A stretch of DNA of 64,000 bases from Colwellia sp. C2M11 (GTDB taxonomy: Bacteria; Pseudomonadota; Gammaproteobacteria; Enterobacterales; Alteromonadaceae), in contig NZ_JAHKQD010000052.1 in assembly GCF_018860915.1 (NCBI RefSeq), forward strand, positions 140,328-204,327, in the 5' to 3' direction. The position numbers were made by a program, and so were the translations under genes. The notes under the pieces were generated by a model. It was given only the letters and a program-made list of their open reading frames with translations, was not told the origin of the DNA and ran no database searches. Below are positions 29,622-39,000 of the stretch, in pieces. Numbering within the stretch: the first letter of the stretch is position 1; each line of letters begins with the position of its first letter.

Positions 29622-32525
29622 TTAACTTCCTATGCTAGCTTTTTGTTTTTTAGGTGAACGTTTAAAGTGCTCTTTTTGTTGAGCACTAAACTTTTTATAA
29701 CGCGTCTGCCAATCTGATGGAGAGGTGACTTTTTCAACCTGTACAGGGGTAACTTTATATTCAGGACAATTTGTTGCCCAATCTGAACTGTCGGTGGTAA
29801 TAACGTTAGCTCCACTTATCGGGTGATGGAAAGTAGTAAATACCACACCACTTTGCATACGTTCACTAACTTTAGCTCTTAAGACAGTATCGCCAGCCCG
29901 ACTCGTAATACCTAACCAGTCACCGTCATTAATGCCTCTTTCTTCGGCATCATTAGGGTGTATTTCAAGTAGGTCTTCTTTGTGCCAAGTTTGATTGTCG
30001 GTACGTCGTGTTTGTGCTCCTACATTATATTGACTGAGTATTCGCCCAGTAGTGAGTAATAGTGGGAATCTTTTATTAGCACGGTCTTCACTGGCAAGGT
30101 ATGGCGTGATCGCAAAACGCCCTTTACCAATTGGAAAGTTGTCCACATGCATGATGGGTGAGCCATCAGGAAACTCGTCGTTACAAGGCCATTGAATACT
30201 ACCTTGCTTGTCCAGTTTTTCGTAACTAACCTTACTGAACGTTGGTACTAATGATGCAATTTCATCCATTATTTCAGATGGATGTTGATAATTCATCGGA
30301 TAGCCTAATGCATTAGATAACTTTTGGGTAACTTCCCAGTCGGCAAATTCAGCCAATGGCTTCATTACTTTACGCACTCGATTGATACGTCGTTCTGCAT
30401 TGGTAAAAGTACCATCTTTTTCTAAAAATGAAGAGCCAGGTAAAAATACATGAGCGTATAATGCTGTTTCATTTAGAAAAATATCTTGAACAATTAAGCA
30501 TTCTAACGATGCTAGTGCGGCTTGTACATGCTGGGTATTAGGGTCTGATTGTAAAATATCTTCACCTTGTACATACATGGCCTTGAACGTTCCTTCGATA
30601 GCTGCATCAAACATATTTGGAATACGGAACCCTGGTTCGTTGTCTAGGGTTACTCCCCAATTTTTCTCAAATTTTGCACGTAATACATCATCACTAACAT
30701 GCTGATAACCTGGTAACTCTTGTGGGAATGAGCCCATATCACATGAACCCTGAACATTATTTTGACCACGTAAAGGGTTAATACCCACGCCTTCTCGGCC
30801 AATATTGCCGGTAGCTAATGCTAAGTTGGCAATACCCATTACCATGGTTGAACCTTGGCTATGCTCGGTAACGCCTAAACCATAATAGATAGCACCATTT
30901 TTTGCTTTAGCAAACGCACGAGCAGCAATACGAATTTGTTCAGCACTTACGGTGGTAATACTTTCCATTGCTTCAGGAGAATTGATCTCATCAAGAATAA
31001 ATTCACGCCACTCGTTGTATTCATCGGTACGTTGTTCAATGAAGTTTTTGTCCTCTAAACCTTCGCTAAGTATTACGTGTGCTATGGCATTGATCATGGC
31101 AACGTTTGTGCCTGGTTTTAATGGTAAGTGATGATTAGCACTTATGTGAGCGGTATTTAGTAAGTCAATACTTCTTGGATCTATTACAATTAACTCAGCC
31201 CCTTGGCGTAAACGTTTACGTAGTTGTGAAGCAAATACTGGATGGGCGTCAGTTGGATTTGCGCCAATAACCATGACCACATCAGACTTCATCACTGAGT
31301 CAAAGGTTTGTGTTCCTGCTGCTTCACCAATAGTAGCTTTTAGTCCATAACCGGTAGGCGAATGACATACACGTGCGCAGGTGTCGGTATTATTATTACC
31401 AAAAGCAGCGCGAATAAGCTTTTGTACTAAATAGGTTTCTTCATTAGTACAGCGTGATGAGGTAATACCGCCAACACTTTCTCGGCCATATTTAGTTTGA
31501 ATGTTTTTAATTTTGTTAGCTGAAAACGCTAATGCTTCGTCCCAGCTAACAACTTTCCAAGGTTGATCAATGCTGTCACGGATCATAGGTTCGGTGACGC
31601 GATCTTTATGGGTAGCATAACCAAAAGCAAAACGACCTTTTACACAAGAGTGGCCTTGATTAGCTTTACCGCCTTTGTAGGGCACCATTCGTATCACTTC
31701 TTCGCCTTTCATTTCAGCTTTAAATGAACAACCAACACCACAATATGCACATGTTGTAATAACGCTATGTTCTGGCTGGCCTTTTTCAATAACTGACTTT
31801 TCTGTGAGTGTGGCAGTAGGGCAAGCTTGTACACAGGCACCACAAGAGACACAATCAGAAGATAAGAAGTCGTTTTCGCTAGTACCAGCACTCACTTTTG
31901 AAGCAAAACCTCGACCTTCAATAGTTAAGGCAAAGGTACCTTGGACTTCTTCACAGGCTCTAACGCAACGAGAACAGGTAATACATTTACTCGGTTCGAA
32001 AGTGAAATAAGGGTTCGACTCATCAATTTTAGCGTCAAGATGATTATCACCATCAAAGCCATAACGTACTTCACGTAAGCCAACGGCTCCGGCCATATCT
32101 TGTAATTCACAATCTCCATTACTTGAGCAGGTTAAGCAATCAAGTGGGTGATCCGAGATGTATAGCTCCATAATATTACGGCGCAGTTTTGCAATGTCAT
32201 TATTTTCAGTAGACACTACCATGCCTTCTTTTACTGGTGTCGTACAAGATGTTGGGTAGCCTCGCATACCTTTAATTTGTACAGCACATAAACGACATGA
32301 ACCGAATGCTTCAATGTTATCTGTAGCACACAGTTTAGGAATATTAATATCAGCCATTGCAGCAGCACGCATAACGGAGGTACCTGCAGGAACTGTTATT
32401 GTTACTCCATCAATTTCGATAGACACTTTTTGTGTTGAAGTGCTGGCAGGAGTGCCATAATCCTTATTAAAATCGATTGGCTTATTAGAGGTTGTGTTTG
32501 TTGCCGGATCAAAATAATTAATCAT
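29622..32525 (-). CDS. fdsA: NAD-dependent formate dehydrogenase alpha (molybdenum) subunit FdsA
   Basis: The catalytic subunit that oxidises formate to CO2. In order over 967 residues: a [2Fe-2S] ferredoxin domain (C66, C77, C80, C94), a NuoG-type His/Cys site (HPLDCLTCSSNGDC, 126-139), two [4Fe-4S] motifs (CITCSRC at 181, CVSCGAC at 225), the CAYCGVGC cluster next to the cofactor at 259, the molybdopterin domains, and the Mo-ligand cysteine in ARVCHSP at C387, matching Rhodobacter FdsA C386. Cysteine, not selenocysteine, is used. The start overlaps the fdsB stop by 8 bases. The enzyme is cytosolic: no signal peptide. Confidence 0.96.
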   Translation of the reverse strand: MINYFDPATNTTSNKPIDFNKDYGTPASTSTQKVSIEIDGVTITVPAGTSVMRAAAMADINIPKLCATDNIEAFGSCRLCAVQIKGMRGYPTSCTTPVKEGMVVSTENNDIAKLRRNIMELYISDHPLDCLTCSSNGDCELQDMAGAVGLREVRYGFDGDNHLDAKIDESNPYFTFEPSKCITCSRCVRACEEVQGTFALTIEGRGFASKVSAGTSENDFLSSDCVSCGACVQACPTATLTEKSVIEKGQPEHSVITTCAYCGVGCSFKAEMKGEEVIRMVPYKGGKANQGHSCVKGRFAFGYATHKDRVTEPMIRDSIDQPWKVVSWDEALAFSANKIKNIQTKYGRESVGGITSSRCTNEETYLVQKLIRAAFGNNNTDTCARVCHSPTGYGLKATIGEAAGTQTFDSVMKSDVVMVIGANPTDAHPVFASQLRKRLRQGAELIVIDPRSIDLLNTAHISANHHLPLKPGTNVAMINAIAHVILSEGLEDKNFIEQRTDEYNEWREFILDEINSPEAMESITTVSAEQIRIAARAFAKAKNGAIYYGLGVTEHSQGSTMVMGIANLALATGNIGREGVGINPLRGQNNVQGSCDMGSFPQELPGYQHVSDDVLRAKFEKNWGVTLDNEPGFRIPNMFDAAIEGTFKAMYVQGEDILQSDPNTQHVQAALASLECLIVQDIFLNETALYAHVFLPGSSFLEKDGTFTNAERRINRVRKVMKPLAEFADWEVTQKLSNALGYPMNYQHPSEIMDEIASLVPTFSKVSYEKLDKQGSIQWPCNDEFPDGSPIMHVDNFPIGKGRFAITPYLASEDRANKRFPLLLTTGRILSQYNVGAQTRRTDNQTWHKEDLLEIHPNDAEERGINDGDWLGITSRAGDTVLRAKVSERMQSGVVFTTFHHPISGANVITTDSSDWATNCPEYKVTPVQVEKVTSPSDWQTRYKKFSAQQKEHFKRSPKKQKASIGS

Positions 32526-34083
32526 GATTGTTTACCTGTGTCGTTAAATAGAAATCTTGAGGGAAATCAGTGAAAGCACTACGTACTGGTATTGGGGTCA
32601 TACTGCCCATTGCACATAAAGATCCATCAACCATGGTGTCGCAAAGGTCGTTAAGTAAAGCCATATTCTCAGCGCGGCGCTCATCGTTTTTTATACGATC
32701 AATGACTTCTACACCACGGGTTGAACCAATTCTACAAGGGGTACATTTGCCACAAGATTCAACAACACAAAACTCCATTGAAAAACGGGCTTGCTCTAGC
32801 ATATCAACGCTGTCATCAAAGACGACAATGCCACCATGACCTAACACGGCAGAAGCTTTAGAAAAGGCTTCATAATCAAGTGGGATATCTAATTTATTCG
32901 TTGGTAAATAGGCACCTAATGGTCCACCGACTTGAACCGCTTTTATTGGACGTTCGCTGGCGGTACCACCAGAAAATTCATCAATAAGATCTTTTAAACT
33001 TGAGCCAAACGGTAATTCAATTAAGCCTCCTTGCTTAACATTACCCGCTAGCTGAAAAGGTAAAGTACCTCGTGAGCGATTAGTGCCATACTGTTGATAT
33101 GAATGACTACCTTCACTCATAATAAAAGGAACAGCAGCTAACGACAGTACATTATTTACAATAGTTGGCTTACCAAACAGCCCTTCTAAAGCTGGTAATG
33201 GTGGCTTGAAGCGCACTAGGCCTCTTTTACCTTCTATGGATTCTAAAAGAGCGGTTTCTTCCCCGCAAATATAGGCTTCAGCGCCTAATCTTACTTCTAA
33301 ATTAAAGGTTTTACCGCTATTACAAATGTTATTACCTAAATAACCTGCTTCATAGGCAATTTCAATTGCTTGTTGTAATATTTCATCAGCAATAAGGTAT
33401 TCGGAACGTAAATAAATATATCCTTGATCCGCACCAACAGCCAATCCAGCGATAATCATTCCTTCAATTAGCATAAAGGGATCACACTCCATTACTAATT
33501 TATCGGCAAAGGTACCAGAATCTCCTTCATCTGCATTACAAACGATATATTTTTGCTCGGCAGTTGCATCTCTTACCGTTTGCCATTTGATACCGGTAGG
33601 AAAAGCAGCGCCACCTCGGCCACGAAGACCTGAATCTACAATCGTTGTCACAATTTCTTGTGTAGATAGCTCAAGTGATTTTTGCAAACCTTTGAAGCCA
33701 TCTAAAGCGAGGTAATCCGCTAGAGAAATTGGGTCAATAATACCTGTGCGAGCAAATGTTATGCGTGTTTGCTTTTTGAGATAAGGAATATTTTCTGTTA
33801 AACCCAGTGCCAGTGAATGCGCAGGTTGTTTTTCATGGAGGATATTATTAGTGATGTCTTCGATAATACTTGCAACATCTGCTGATTCTACTGGGCCATA
33901 TGCCATTCGCCCTTGTGGTGTTTCAACTTCAATCATCGGCTCTAACCAATATAACCCACGGGAGCCATTTCTTATTATGCTGATGTCAATATTGTGTTGA
34001 GATGAATAATCGGTAAATGCTTGAGCAACATCATGTGCCCCTAATGAAATTGCGGTACTTTCTCGTGGAATAAAAATTTTCAT
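32518..34083 (-). CDS. fdsB: NAD-dependent formate dehydrogenase beta subunit FdsB (NuoF-like)
   Basis: The diaphorase subunit that passes electrons through FMN to NAD+. The 521 residues have a thioredoxin-like ferredoxin segment at the N-terminus, the FMN/NAD site GLRGRGGAAFPTGIKW, NADEGDSGTFADKLVMECDP, GEETALLESIEGKRG and the C-terminal [4Fe-4S] motif CGKCTPCRIG. The call against NuoF rests on fusion length and operon. Confidence 0.95.
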   Translation of the reverse strand: MKIFIPRESTAISLGAHDVAQAFTDYSSQHNIDISIIRNGSRGLYWLEPMIEVETPQGRMAYGPVESADVASIIEDITNNILHEKQPAHSLALGLTENIPYLKKQTRITFARTGIIDPISLADYLALDGFKGLQKSLELSTQEIVTTIVDSGLRGRGGAAFPTGIKWQTVRDATAEQKYIVCNADEGDSGTFADKLVMECDPFMLIEGMIIAGLAVGADQGYIYLRSEYLIADEILQQAIEIAYEAGYLGNNICNSGKTFNLEVRLGAEAYICGEETALLESIEGKRGLVRFKPPLPALEGLFGKPTIVNNVLSLAAVPFIMSEGSHSYQQYGTNRSRGTLPFQLAGNVKQGGLIELPFGSSLKDLIDEFSGGTASERPIKAVQVGGPLGAYLPTNKLDIPLDYEAFSKASAVLGHGGIVVFDDSVDMLEQARFSMEFCVVESCGKCTPCRIGSTRGVEVIDRIKNDERRAENMALLNDLCDTMVDGSLCAMGSMTPIPVRSAFTDFPQDFYLTTQVNNHD

Positions 34084-34091
34084 CGTCTATC

Positions 34092-34574
34092 TCACTTAGA
34101 TTTGCTGTTTAAATTAGCAATGATCTGTTCAAATTTTTCATTAGAAATGCGACCATGAAGATCATCATTAACTCGAATGTTAGGTCCTGTTGCGCAGTTA
34201 CCTAGACAATAAACGCTATCCAAACTGAATTTTTTATCATTTGTCATTTCGTGGTAGTCAATATTTAAAAGATCTTTGGCGTGTTCTTCAAGCTGCCTAC
34301 TCCCTCGAGATTGACAAGCTTCTGCTCGGCAAATCTGAATCTGATAGTCACTTGGAGGGGCTATACGAAATTGATGATAAAAACTAATGACACCATGAAT
34401 CTCTGCTGGTGTTTGTTTCAACTTTGTCGCTATTCTCTCTATAGCCTGAGGTGCTATATAGCCTACTTCTTTTTGAATAGCATGTAATATAGGCAGCAAA
34501 GAGCCTTTTTTATTTTTTAAAGAATCAATGATGTTTTCCACACTGGACAATGGGGAAGATAATTCGATTTGCAT
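34092..34574 (-). CDS. fdsG: NAD-dependent formate dehydrogenase gamma subunit FdsG (NuoE-like)
   Basis: The 160-residue [2Fe-2S] thioredoxin-fold subunit, first gene of the operon. Cysteines occur as CRAEACQSRGS and CLGNCATGPN, the NuoE pattern. LLPILHAIQKEVGYIAPQAI and EIHGVISFYHQFR are family signatures. It is nine bases from fdsB and diverges from a ModE-like regulator. Confidence 0.93.
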   Translation of the reverse strand: MQIELSSPLSSVENIIDSLKNKKGSLLPILHAIQKEVGYIAPQAIERIATKLKQTPAEIHGVISFYHQFRIAPPSDYQIQICRAEACQSRGSRQLEEHAKDLLNIDYHEMTNDKKFSLDSVYCLGNCATGPNIRVNDDLHGRISNEKFEQIIANLNSKSK

Positions 34575-34606
34575 ACAAACTCCTGGATGGTTGTGACAAA
34601 ATACAT

Positions 34607-34626
34607 ATATGAACTAAGCTGCATAT
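34607..34626. promoter_or_regulatory. Operator-like palindrome 1 in the fdsG-regulator gap
   Basis: ATATGAA-N6-TGCATAT; six of seven arm positions are symmetric. It lies 33 bases upstream of fdsG and matches the motif found upstream of the OFA carrier. The whole divergent gap is 264 bases. Confidence 0.45.
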
Positions 34627-34686
34627 TTGTTATTGTCTATAGTTCTTTTTATACGCTGACTATATCACCATTGGTTTGCTATAAGA

Positions 34687-34706
34687 ATATGAACAATATT
34701 TCATAA
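34687..34706. promoter_or_regulatory. Operator-like palindrome 2 in the fdsG-regulator gap
   Basis: ATATGAA-N6-TTCATAA, with six symmetric positions per arm, starting 80 bases from palindrome 1. An N6-spaced inverted repeat is the arrangement of the ModE operator, and the adjacent regulator has a ModE-like DNA-binding domain. Confidence 0.5.
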
Positions 34707-34838
34707 ATGAGTTCTTTTTTTAATCGATTTAAGGGTATGATTTAATTGTGAAATATAAAAATTAGAAACTAGCAGAACAAGAAATTATCTATGGTTTAAA
34801 CAGCTAAACTTTAAAATTAAAATAATAAAAGGTGAAAA

Positions 34839-35927
34839 ATGACCGATAAAATAGTGATGTCTAAGAGAATTCAAATTAAACCAGCGTGGTCATTTTATGA
34901 TGAACAGGGCGAGTATGTAGATCCTCGACTTTTTGTGTTGCTCAGCTCTGTGCATCATTCTGGAAAATTGACCGTAGCTGCCAGTAAATTAGGCATGTCT
35001 TATCGCCATGTTTGGAATGTATTAAAAAAGTGGACTGATTTTTTCGGTTCTGATTTAGTTGAATTAAAAAAAGGAAGGGGGGCGTTGTTAACACCGCTAG
35101 GTGAGAAGTTACTTTGGGCTGAACAAAGAGCTCAAGCACGATTTGAACCTCAATTAATCAGTATTGCGTCAGAATTAAATTTAGAAATACAAAAACATTT
35201 AATGGTTAAGGAGCCTTTGTTAAAGATTGCAGCAAGCTATGGTTATGCTATTGCTTTACTACCTAACTTTACTAATAAATTTAAATTAGATCTGCAATAC
35301 CGAAGTTATGAAGAATCATTTGATGCGTTAAGTAAAGGTGAGTGCAATATAGCTGCATTTCACTTACCTACTGATATTGTTAGCCAAAGGTTGATTGATA
35401 TTTATAGTAAATACTTTAAAGCAAATACCTATAAAGTGATTCGCTTTGTTACACGTAAACAAGGCTTGATAGTTCAAAAAGATAACCCTAAAAATATTTC
35501 TAAAATCGAAGATTTAAAAAAGAGTAGTGTTAAATTTATTAATCGCCAAAAACACTCAGGTACACGATTATTGATAGATGAATTATTAGCAAGGTCATCA
35601 ATTGAGTCTAATGATGTTATTGGCTTTGATCGGTTTGAATTTACACACTCCGCTATAGCCGCTTATGTCGCTTCAGGGATGGCAGATGTTGGTATTGGTA
35701 TTGAAACAGCAGCACGTCAATTCGGCTTAGATTTTATCCCATTAACTACTGAACATTATGTATTGGTTTGTCATCAAAATACCCTAAAAGAACTCTCGGT
35801 AAAGCGTTTAATTACTGAAATAAAAAGTGATAAGTTTCATGAGGAAGTAGCAAAGTTAGCTGGCTATGAGTCGACCGCTTGTGGTGATATTGCAGATTTA
35901 GAAGATATGCTACCTTGGGATTTATAA
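34839..35927 (+). CDS. ModE/LysR-like winged-helix regulator with periplasmic-binding-protein-like domain
   Basis: A 362-residue regulator. Residues about 20-105 form a LysR/ModE-type winged helix (SGKLTVAASKLGMSYRHVWN, then ALLTPLGEKLLWAEQRAQ). Residues about 130-350 resemble the PBP-like domain (PF12727) attached to ModE-type regulators (LLKIAASYGYAIALLPNF, VKFINRQKHSGTRLLIDELL, SGMADVGIGIETAARQFGLDFIPL), which bind small ligands such as molybdate or formate-related signals. It diverges from fdsGBA-fdhD-fdsD, as FdsR does in Cupriavidus. The most economical role is control of formate oxidation; the ligand is unknown. Confidence 0.8.
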   Translation: MTDKIVMSKRIQIKPAWSFYDEQGEYVDPRLFVLLSSVHHSGKLTVAASKLGMSYRHVWNVLKKWTDFFGSDLVELKKGRGALLTPLGEKLLWAEQRAQARFEPQLISIASELNLEIQKHLMVKEPLLKIAASYGYAIALLPNFTNKFKLDLQYRSYEESFDALSKGECNIAAFHLPTDIVSQRLIDIYSKYFKANTYKVIRFVTRKQGLIVQKDNPKNISKIEDLKKSSVKFINRQKHSGTRLLIDELLARSSIESNDVIGFDRFEFTHSAIAAYVASGMADVGIGIETAARQFGLDFIPLTTEHYVLVCHQNTLKELSVKRLITEIKSDKFHEEVAKLAGYESTACGDIADLEDMLPWDL

Positions 35928-35947
35928 TATTCTCTAAATAAATATAT

Positions 35948-35982
35948 AAAAGCCGCTTTAACTATAAGTTAACGCGGCTTTT
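35948..35982. terminator. Bidirectional terminator between regulator and OFA carrier genes
   Basis: AAAAGCCGC and GCGGCTTTT enclose an inner TTAACT/AGTTAA stem with an ATA loop. A and T tails let it serve both convergent genes. Confidence 0.85.
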
Positions 35983-36011
35983 ATTGTTCTTTATCAGTCA
36001 AATACTAACTG

Positions 36012-37730
36012 TTAACCATGCGTATTTTCCACATGATGTTTAGCGGCTACAGGACGAATTGTTAAGTTAGCAAAAAAAGCAATAACTAATAAACCAGCCA
36101 TAGCATACATAGTGCTATTATATAAACTTGGTGTTGGATCAACAGTACCCGCTGGAACTAATTCCATTAAATTACTTACGGTTACTGTTTTTGCGGCAAC
36201 AAGCTCATTTAACTGACTAACGGCAGAGCCAAATTTAGCTTGAAATACCGCAGGATCTATTTTTGAAACCAAATCGGCTATCGCATCATTCACAGACATA
36301 TTTCTTAGGTATGTAATAGCAAATGGACCAAGAACACCTGCTGTAGCCCATGCTGTAAGTAAGCGGCCATGTATTCCGCCAACATGCAAAGTACCAAATA
36401 TATCAGCTAAGTAAGCTGGAATAGTTGAAAAACCGCCACCATACATAGTGAAAATAACCATTGTTGCGGCGTAGAACATAATTAACCATACCGTAGATGG
36501 ATCAGCACTTACTTGAGAGGCAGCATAAGGTATCGATAAGTAGAGCATAGTCCCTAATACGAAGAAGAAATGGTAAGTGTTTTTCCTTCCAATGAAATCG
36601 GAAATTGATGCCCAGAAAAATCTACCACACATATTAAATACCGAAATCATGAGTACATAAGTGCCGGCAAAGGTTGCGGTCGCTACATCAGGCAACGTTG
36701 AGCCAAAAATATCAACCATCATGGTTTTAGCAACACCTATAACGCCAATACCTGCCGTTACGTTGAAGCAAAGAACAACCCATAATTTCCAGAATTGCGG
36801 TGTTTTTAATGCTTGATCAATATGTACATTGTTATGGGTAATCATGCTTTTGGCAGATGCATCTTTATCTGGAGGGGTCCACCCATCAGGGGTCCACCCC
36901 TCAGGAGGAACACGGTATGAGAGTGATGCGACAATCATTACAATAAAATACACAATGCCTAATGTTAAAAATGTGCCTGCTGCACCAGTATCACCAGTAC
37001 CAACAACATAAACACCTGCATCACCAGGAAAGGCCATTTCCGCGGCTTCATGCGCGGTTGCCACAATAACTTCTACTGTGCCAGAAGCTGTTTCTGCAAA
37101 ACGCTTACCTGCCTCAGTTATTAGTTTTACACTACTTTCGGTACCTAGATAAGTCGGTGCTACAGCATGGAATTTTAATAACGAGGAGATGAGAGGTGCG
37201 CCGATCATGGCACCACCACCAAAACCCATAATAGCCATACCGGTAGCCATCCCTCGCTTATCTGGGAACCAACGGAGCAAGGTGGATACAGGGGAAACAT
37301 AACCTAAACCTAGGCCACACCCGCCAAGGGCACCATAGCCTAAGTAAACAAGCCATAATTGATGGGTAGATATACCAAAACTACCAATGATAAAGCCACC
37401 GCCCCAAAGAAATGCGGCGGTAACACCAACACAACGAGGGCCAACTTCTTCGAGCCACTTTCCAGCGACAGCAGCAGATAAGCCAAGAAAAACAATAGCA
37501 ACAGAGAATATCCAAACGACATTACTTAATGACCAGTCGCCAGATGAGCTAGTAACGACCCCTAACTCCCTAATTAGCGCAGGATTAAATATACTCCATG
37601 CGTAAACAGAACCAATACATAAATGAATTGCAATAGATGCTGGCGGGACTAGCCAGCGATTAAACCCCGATTTAGCAATTATTTTATCTTTCATTAAGAA
37701 AGAAAAAAAGCCCCCACTTTTATTCGACAT
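36012..37730 (-). CDS. OFA (oxalate/formate antiporter) family MFS transporter
   Basis: A 572-residue, 12-helix major facilitator of the OxlT/OFA type: PPASIAIHLCIGSVYAWSIF at the start, GLGLGYVSPVSTLLRWFPDKRGMATG and FGGGAMIGAPL in the first half, and AKTMMVDIFGS and MYGGGFSTIPAYLADIFG in the second. It is longer than OxlT (about 420) owing to soluble inserts near residues 185-245 and 480-535 and a central loop with a WTPDG duplication. Together with the fds operon it is probably a formate (or oxalate) carrier. Substrate is not shown by sequence. The terminator at 35948 closes it. Confidence 0.8.
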   Translation of the reverse strand: MSNKSGGFFSFLMKDKIIAKSGFNRWLVPPASIAIHLCIGSVYAWSIFNPALIRELGVVTSSSGDWSLSNVVWIFSVAIVFLGLSAAVAGKWLEEVGPRCVGVTAAFLWGGGFIIGSFGISTHQLWLVYLGYGALGGCGLGLGYVSPVSTLLRWFPDKRGMATGMAIMGFGGGAMIGAPLISSLLKFHAVAPTYLGTESSVKLITEAGKRFAETASGTVEVIVATAHEAAEMAFPGDAGVYVVGTGDTGAAGTFLTLGIVYFIVMIVASLSYRVPPEGWTPDGWTPPDKDASAKSMITHNNVHIDQALKTPQFWKLWVVLCFNVTAGIGVIGVAKTMMVDIFGSTLPDVATATFAGTYVLMISVFNMCGRFFWASISDFIGRKNTYHFFFVLGTMLYLSIPYAASQVSADPSTVWLIMFYAATMVIFTMYGGGFSTIPAYLADIFGTLHVGGIHGRLLTAWATAGVLGPFAITYLRNMSVNDAIADLVSKIDPAVFQAKFGSAVSQLNELVAAKTVTVSNLMELVPAGTVDPTPSLYNSTMYAMAGLLVIAFFANLTIRPVAAKHHVENTHG

Positions 37731-38026
37731 TATTTAATACCTTATAGCTACAGCCTGATATAAATATTTATACTTAAGCAGCTAGAACACCTATGAATGA
37801 TAATGACACTACATATTTAAGAGCGAATATTATTTTGCTCGACAAAATAGATAATGCTTTACCGTTATTCTTTGTTCTAAATTATTCATAGTGAAGCGGC
37901 GCTAAATATAAAAAGGAATAATTAAATTGAATTTTTATTTTTATAAAATCTTATAACTAAGGATAATTATAATTTTTATATTATTTTTAATAATCAATTT
38001 AATCACTTTAGTTTCACTAACATAAG

Positions 38027-38050
38027 AGATATGAATTTAATTTCATATCT
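38027..38050. promoter_or_regulatory. Operator-like palindrome A upstream of the OFA carrier
   Basis: Arms AGATATGAA and TTCATATCT (nine perfect pairs) flank six bases. It lies in the 644-base gap 37731-38374, which is otherwise AT-rich without a gene. It is about 300 bases upstream of the carrier start, so a long leader or looping would be needed. Confidence 0.55.
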
Positions 38051-38097
38051 GTCTTTTTATTAGTCAAAAAAGTATAGCACTGGAATATTACCATTAA

Positions 38098-38119
38098 AAT
38101 ATGAACAAACTTTCATATT
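38098..38119. promoter_or_regulatory. Operator-like palindrome B upstream of the OFA carrier
   Basis: Arms AATATGAA and TTCATATT (eight perfect pairs) flank six bases, starting 71 bases from palindrome A. Same ATATGAA-N6-TTCATAT core as in the fds-regulator gap. Confidence 0.55.
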
Positions 38120-38184
38120 GTTAAGCTTGATTTTTAGCTGGCTTTAACTAAAAAATAGTGATGATAAGGTCTTAAATAATTCAT

Positions 38185-38224
38185 AAAAAATCGGTAATGA
38201 ATGCGGTGTAATTCATTACCGATT
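38185..38224 (-). terminator. Terminator of the isochorismatase-fold gene (minus strand)
   Basis: On the minus strand AATCGGTAATGAAT and its exact complement (14 pairs, 8-base loop) are followed by TTTTTT. It lies 150 bases past the stop at 38375. Confidence 0.75.
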
Positions 38225-38374
38225 AAAATTAAATAATGCAGTATATAAAGCTTATAACAAAAACGTTATGCTGTTAAATCGCATATTTATCCTACATAAA
38301 CTATTACTTTTTTGAACAATAATTAACATTTAATTGAATATGCCATCCACTATAACAATATAAATTTTGCTCTG

Positions 38375-38938
38375 CTAATTAACTAACGTTAATAATTTAT
38401 CAGTGCTATCTACATTACAATATCCAAAGTTTAATGCAGCCATAAATGCATGATGAACCTGAGTTGCCGGCACTATGACACCATTAAACTCGAGATCTAA
38501 TGTCGCACAAGCATCGTGAGCAACATGGCACTCATAGCCAAAATCTACAGCTGCACGGGTAACAGCATCAATACACATATGACTCATTGCACCAACAATA
38601 ATTAATTTATCTACATTAAGATCATTAATGATTTTTTGTAGGTCCGTATCTTTAAAGCTATTAATTTGATGTTTCAAAATAACAGGTTCACTTTCAAGCG
38701 GCGTAAGGCTGTTGTGAATTTGTGCACCTTTAGATTCAGGTAAAAAAAATGGAGCATCATTAGAAGGAAATTCATGACGAACATGAATGACAGGTAATTT
38801 TTTCTGGCGAAATTTAGTTAATAGAGTTGCTGCATTTAATGATGCTGTCTCAGTACCAGACAGCGCCCATTTAGCTCCATTGTAGCTTGAAAAATAGTCG
38901 TTTTGAAAATCAATTAATAATAAAGCAATAGTAGACAT
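38375..38938 (-). CDS. Isochorismatase-fold cysteine hydrolase
   Basis: The ATG at 38938 (MSTIALLLIDFQNDYF) has GAGGG five bases upstream and gives 187 residues; an in-frame ATG at 38962 is rejected. The catalytic triad is visible as D in LIDFQND, K in VILKHQINSF and C in GAMSHMCIDAVTRAA. The substrate is not predictable within the family (nicotinamidase, isochorismatase, oxamate-type amidohydrolases). It diverges from a GlxA-type regulator with a 62-base gap, a common pairing that implies local control. Confidence 0.85.
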   Translation of the reverse strand: MSTIALLLIDFQNDYFSSYNGAKWALSGTETASLNAATLLTKFRQKKLPVIHVRHEFPSNDAPFFLPESKGAQIHNSLTPLESEPVILKHQINSFKDTDLQKIINDLNVDKLIIVGAMSHMCIDAVTRAAVDFGYECHVAHDACATLDLEFNGVIVPATQVHHAFMAALNFGYCNVDSTDKLLTLVN

Positions 38939-39000
38939 AATAACCCTCTTGTGTTGTTTCACTGTTTTGTTAAAGGTATTATGCGAAATCCTTCTTAAGA

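Noticed and set aside
29622..32525. Selenocysteine formate dehydrogenase
   Set aside because: The Mo-ligand position is a TGC/TGT cysteine codon in ARVCHSP with no in-frame TGA.
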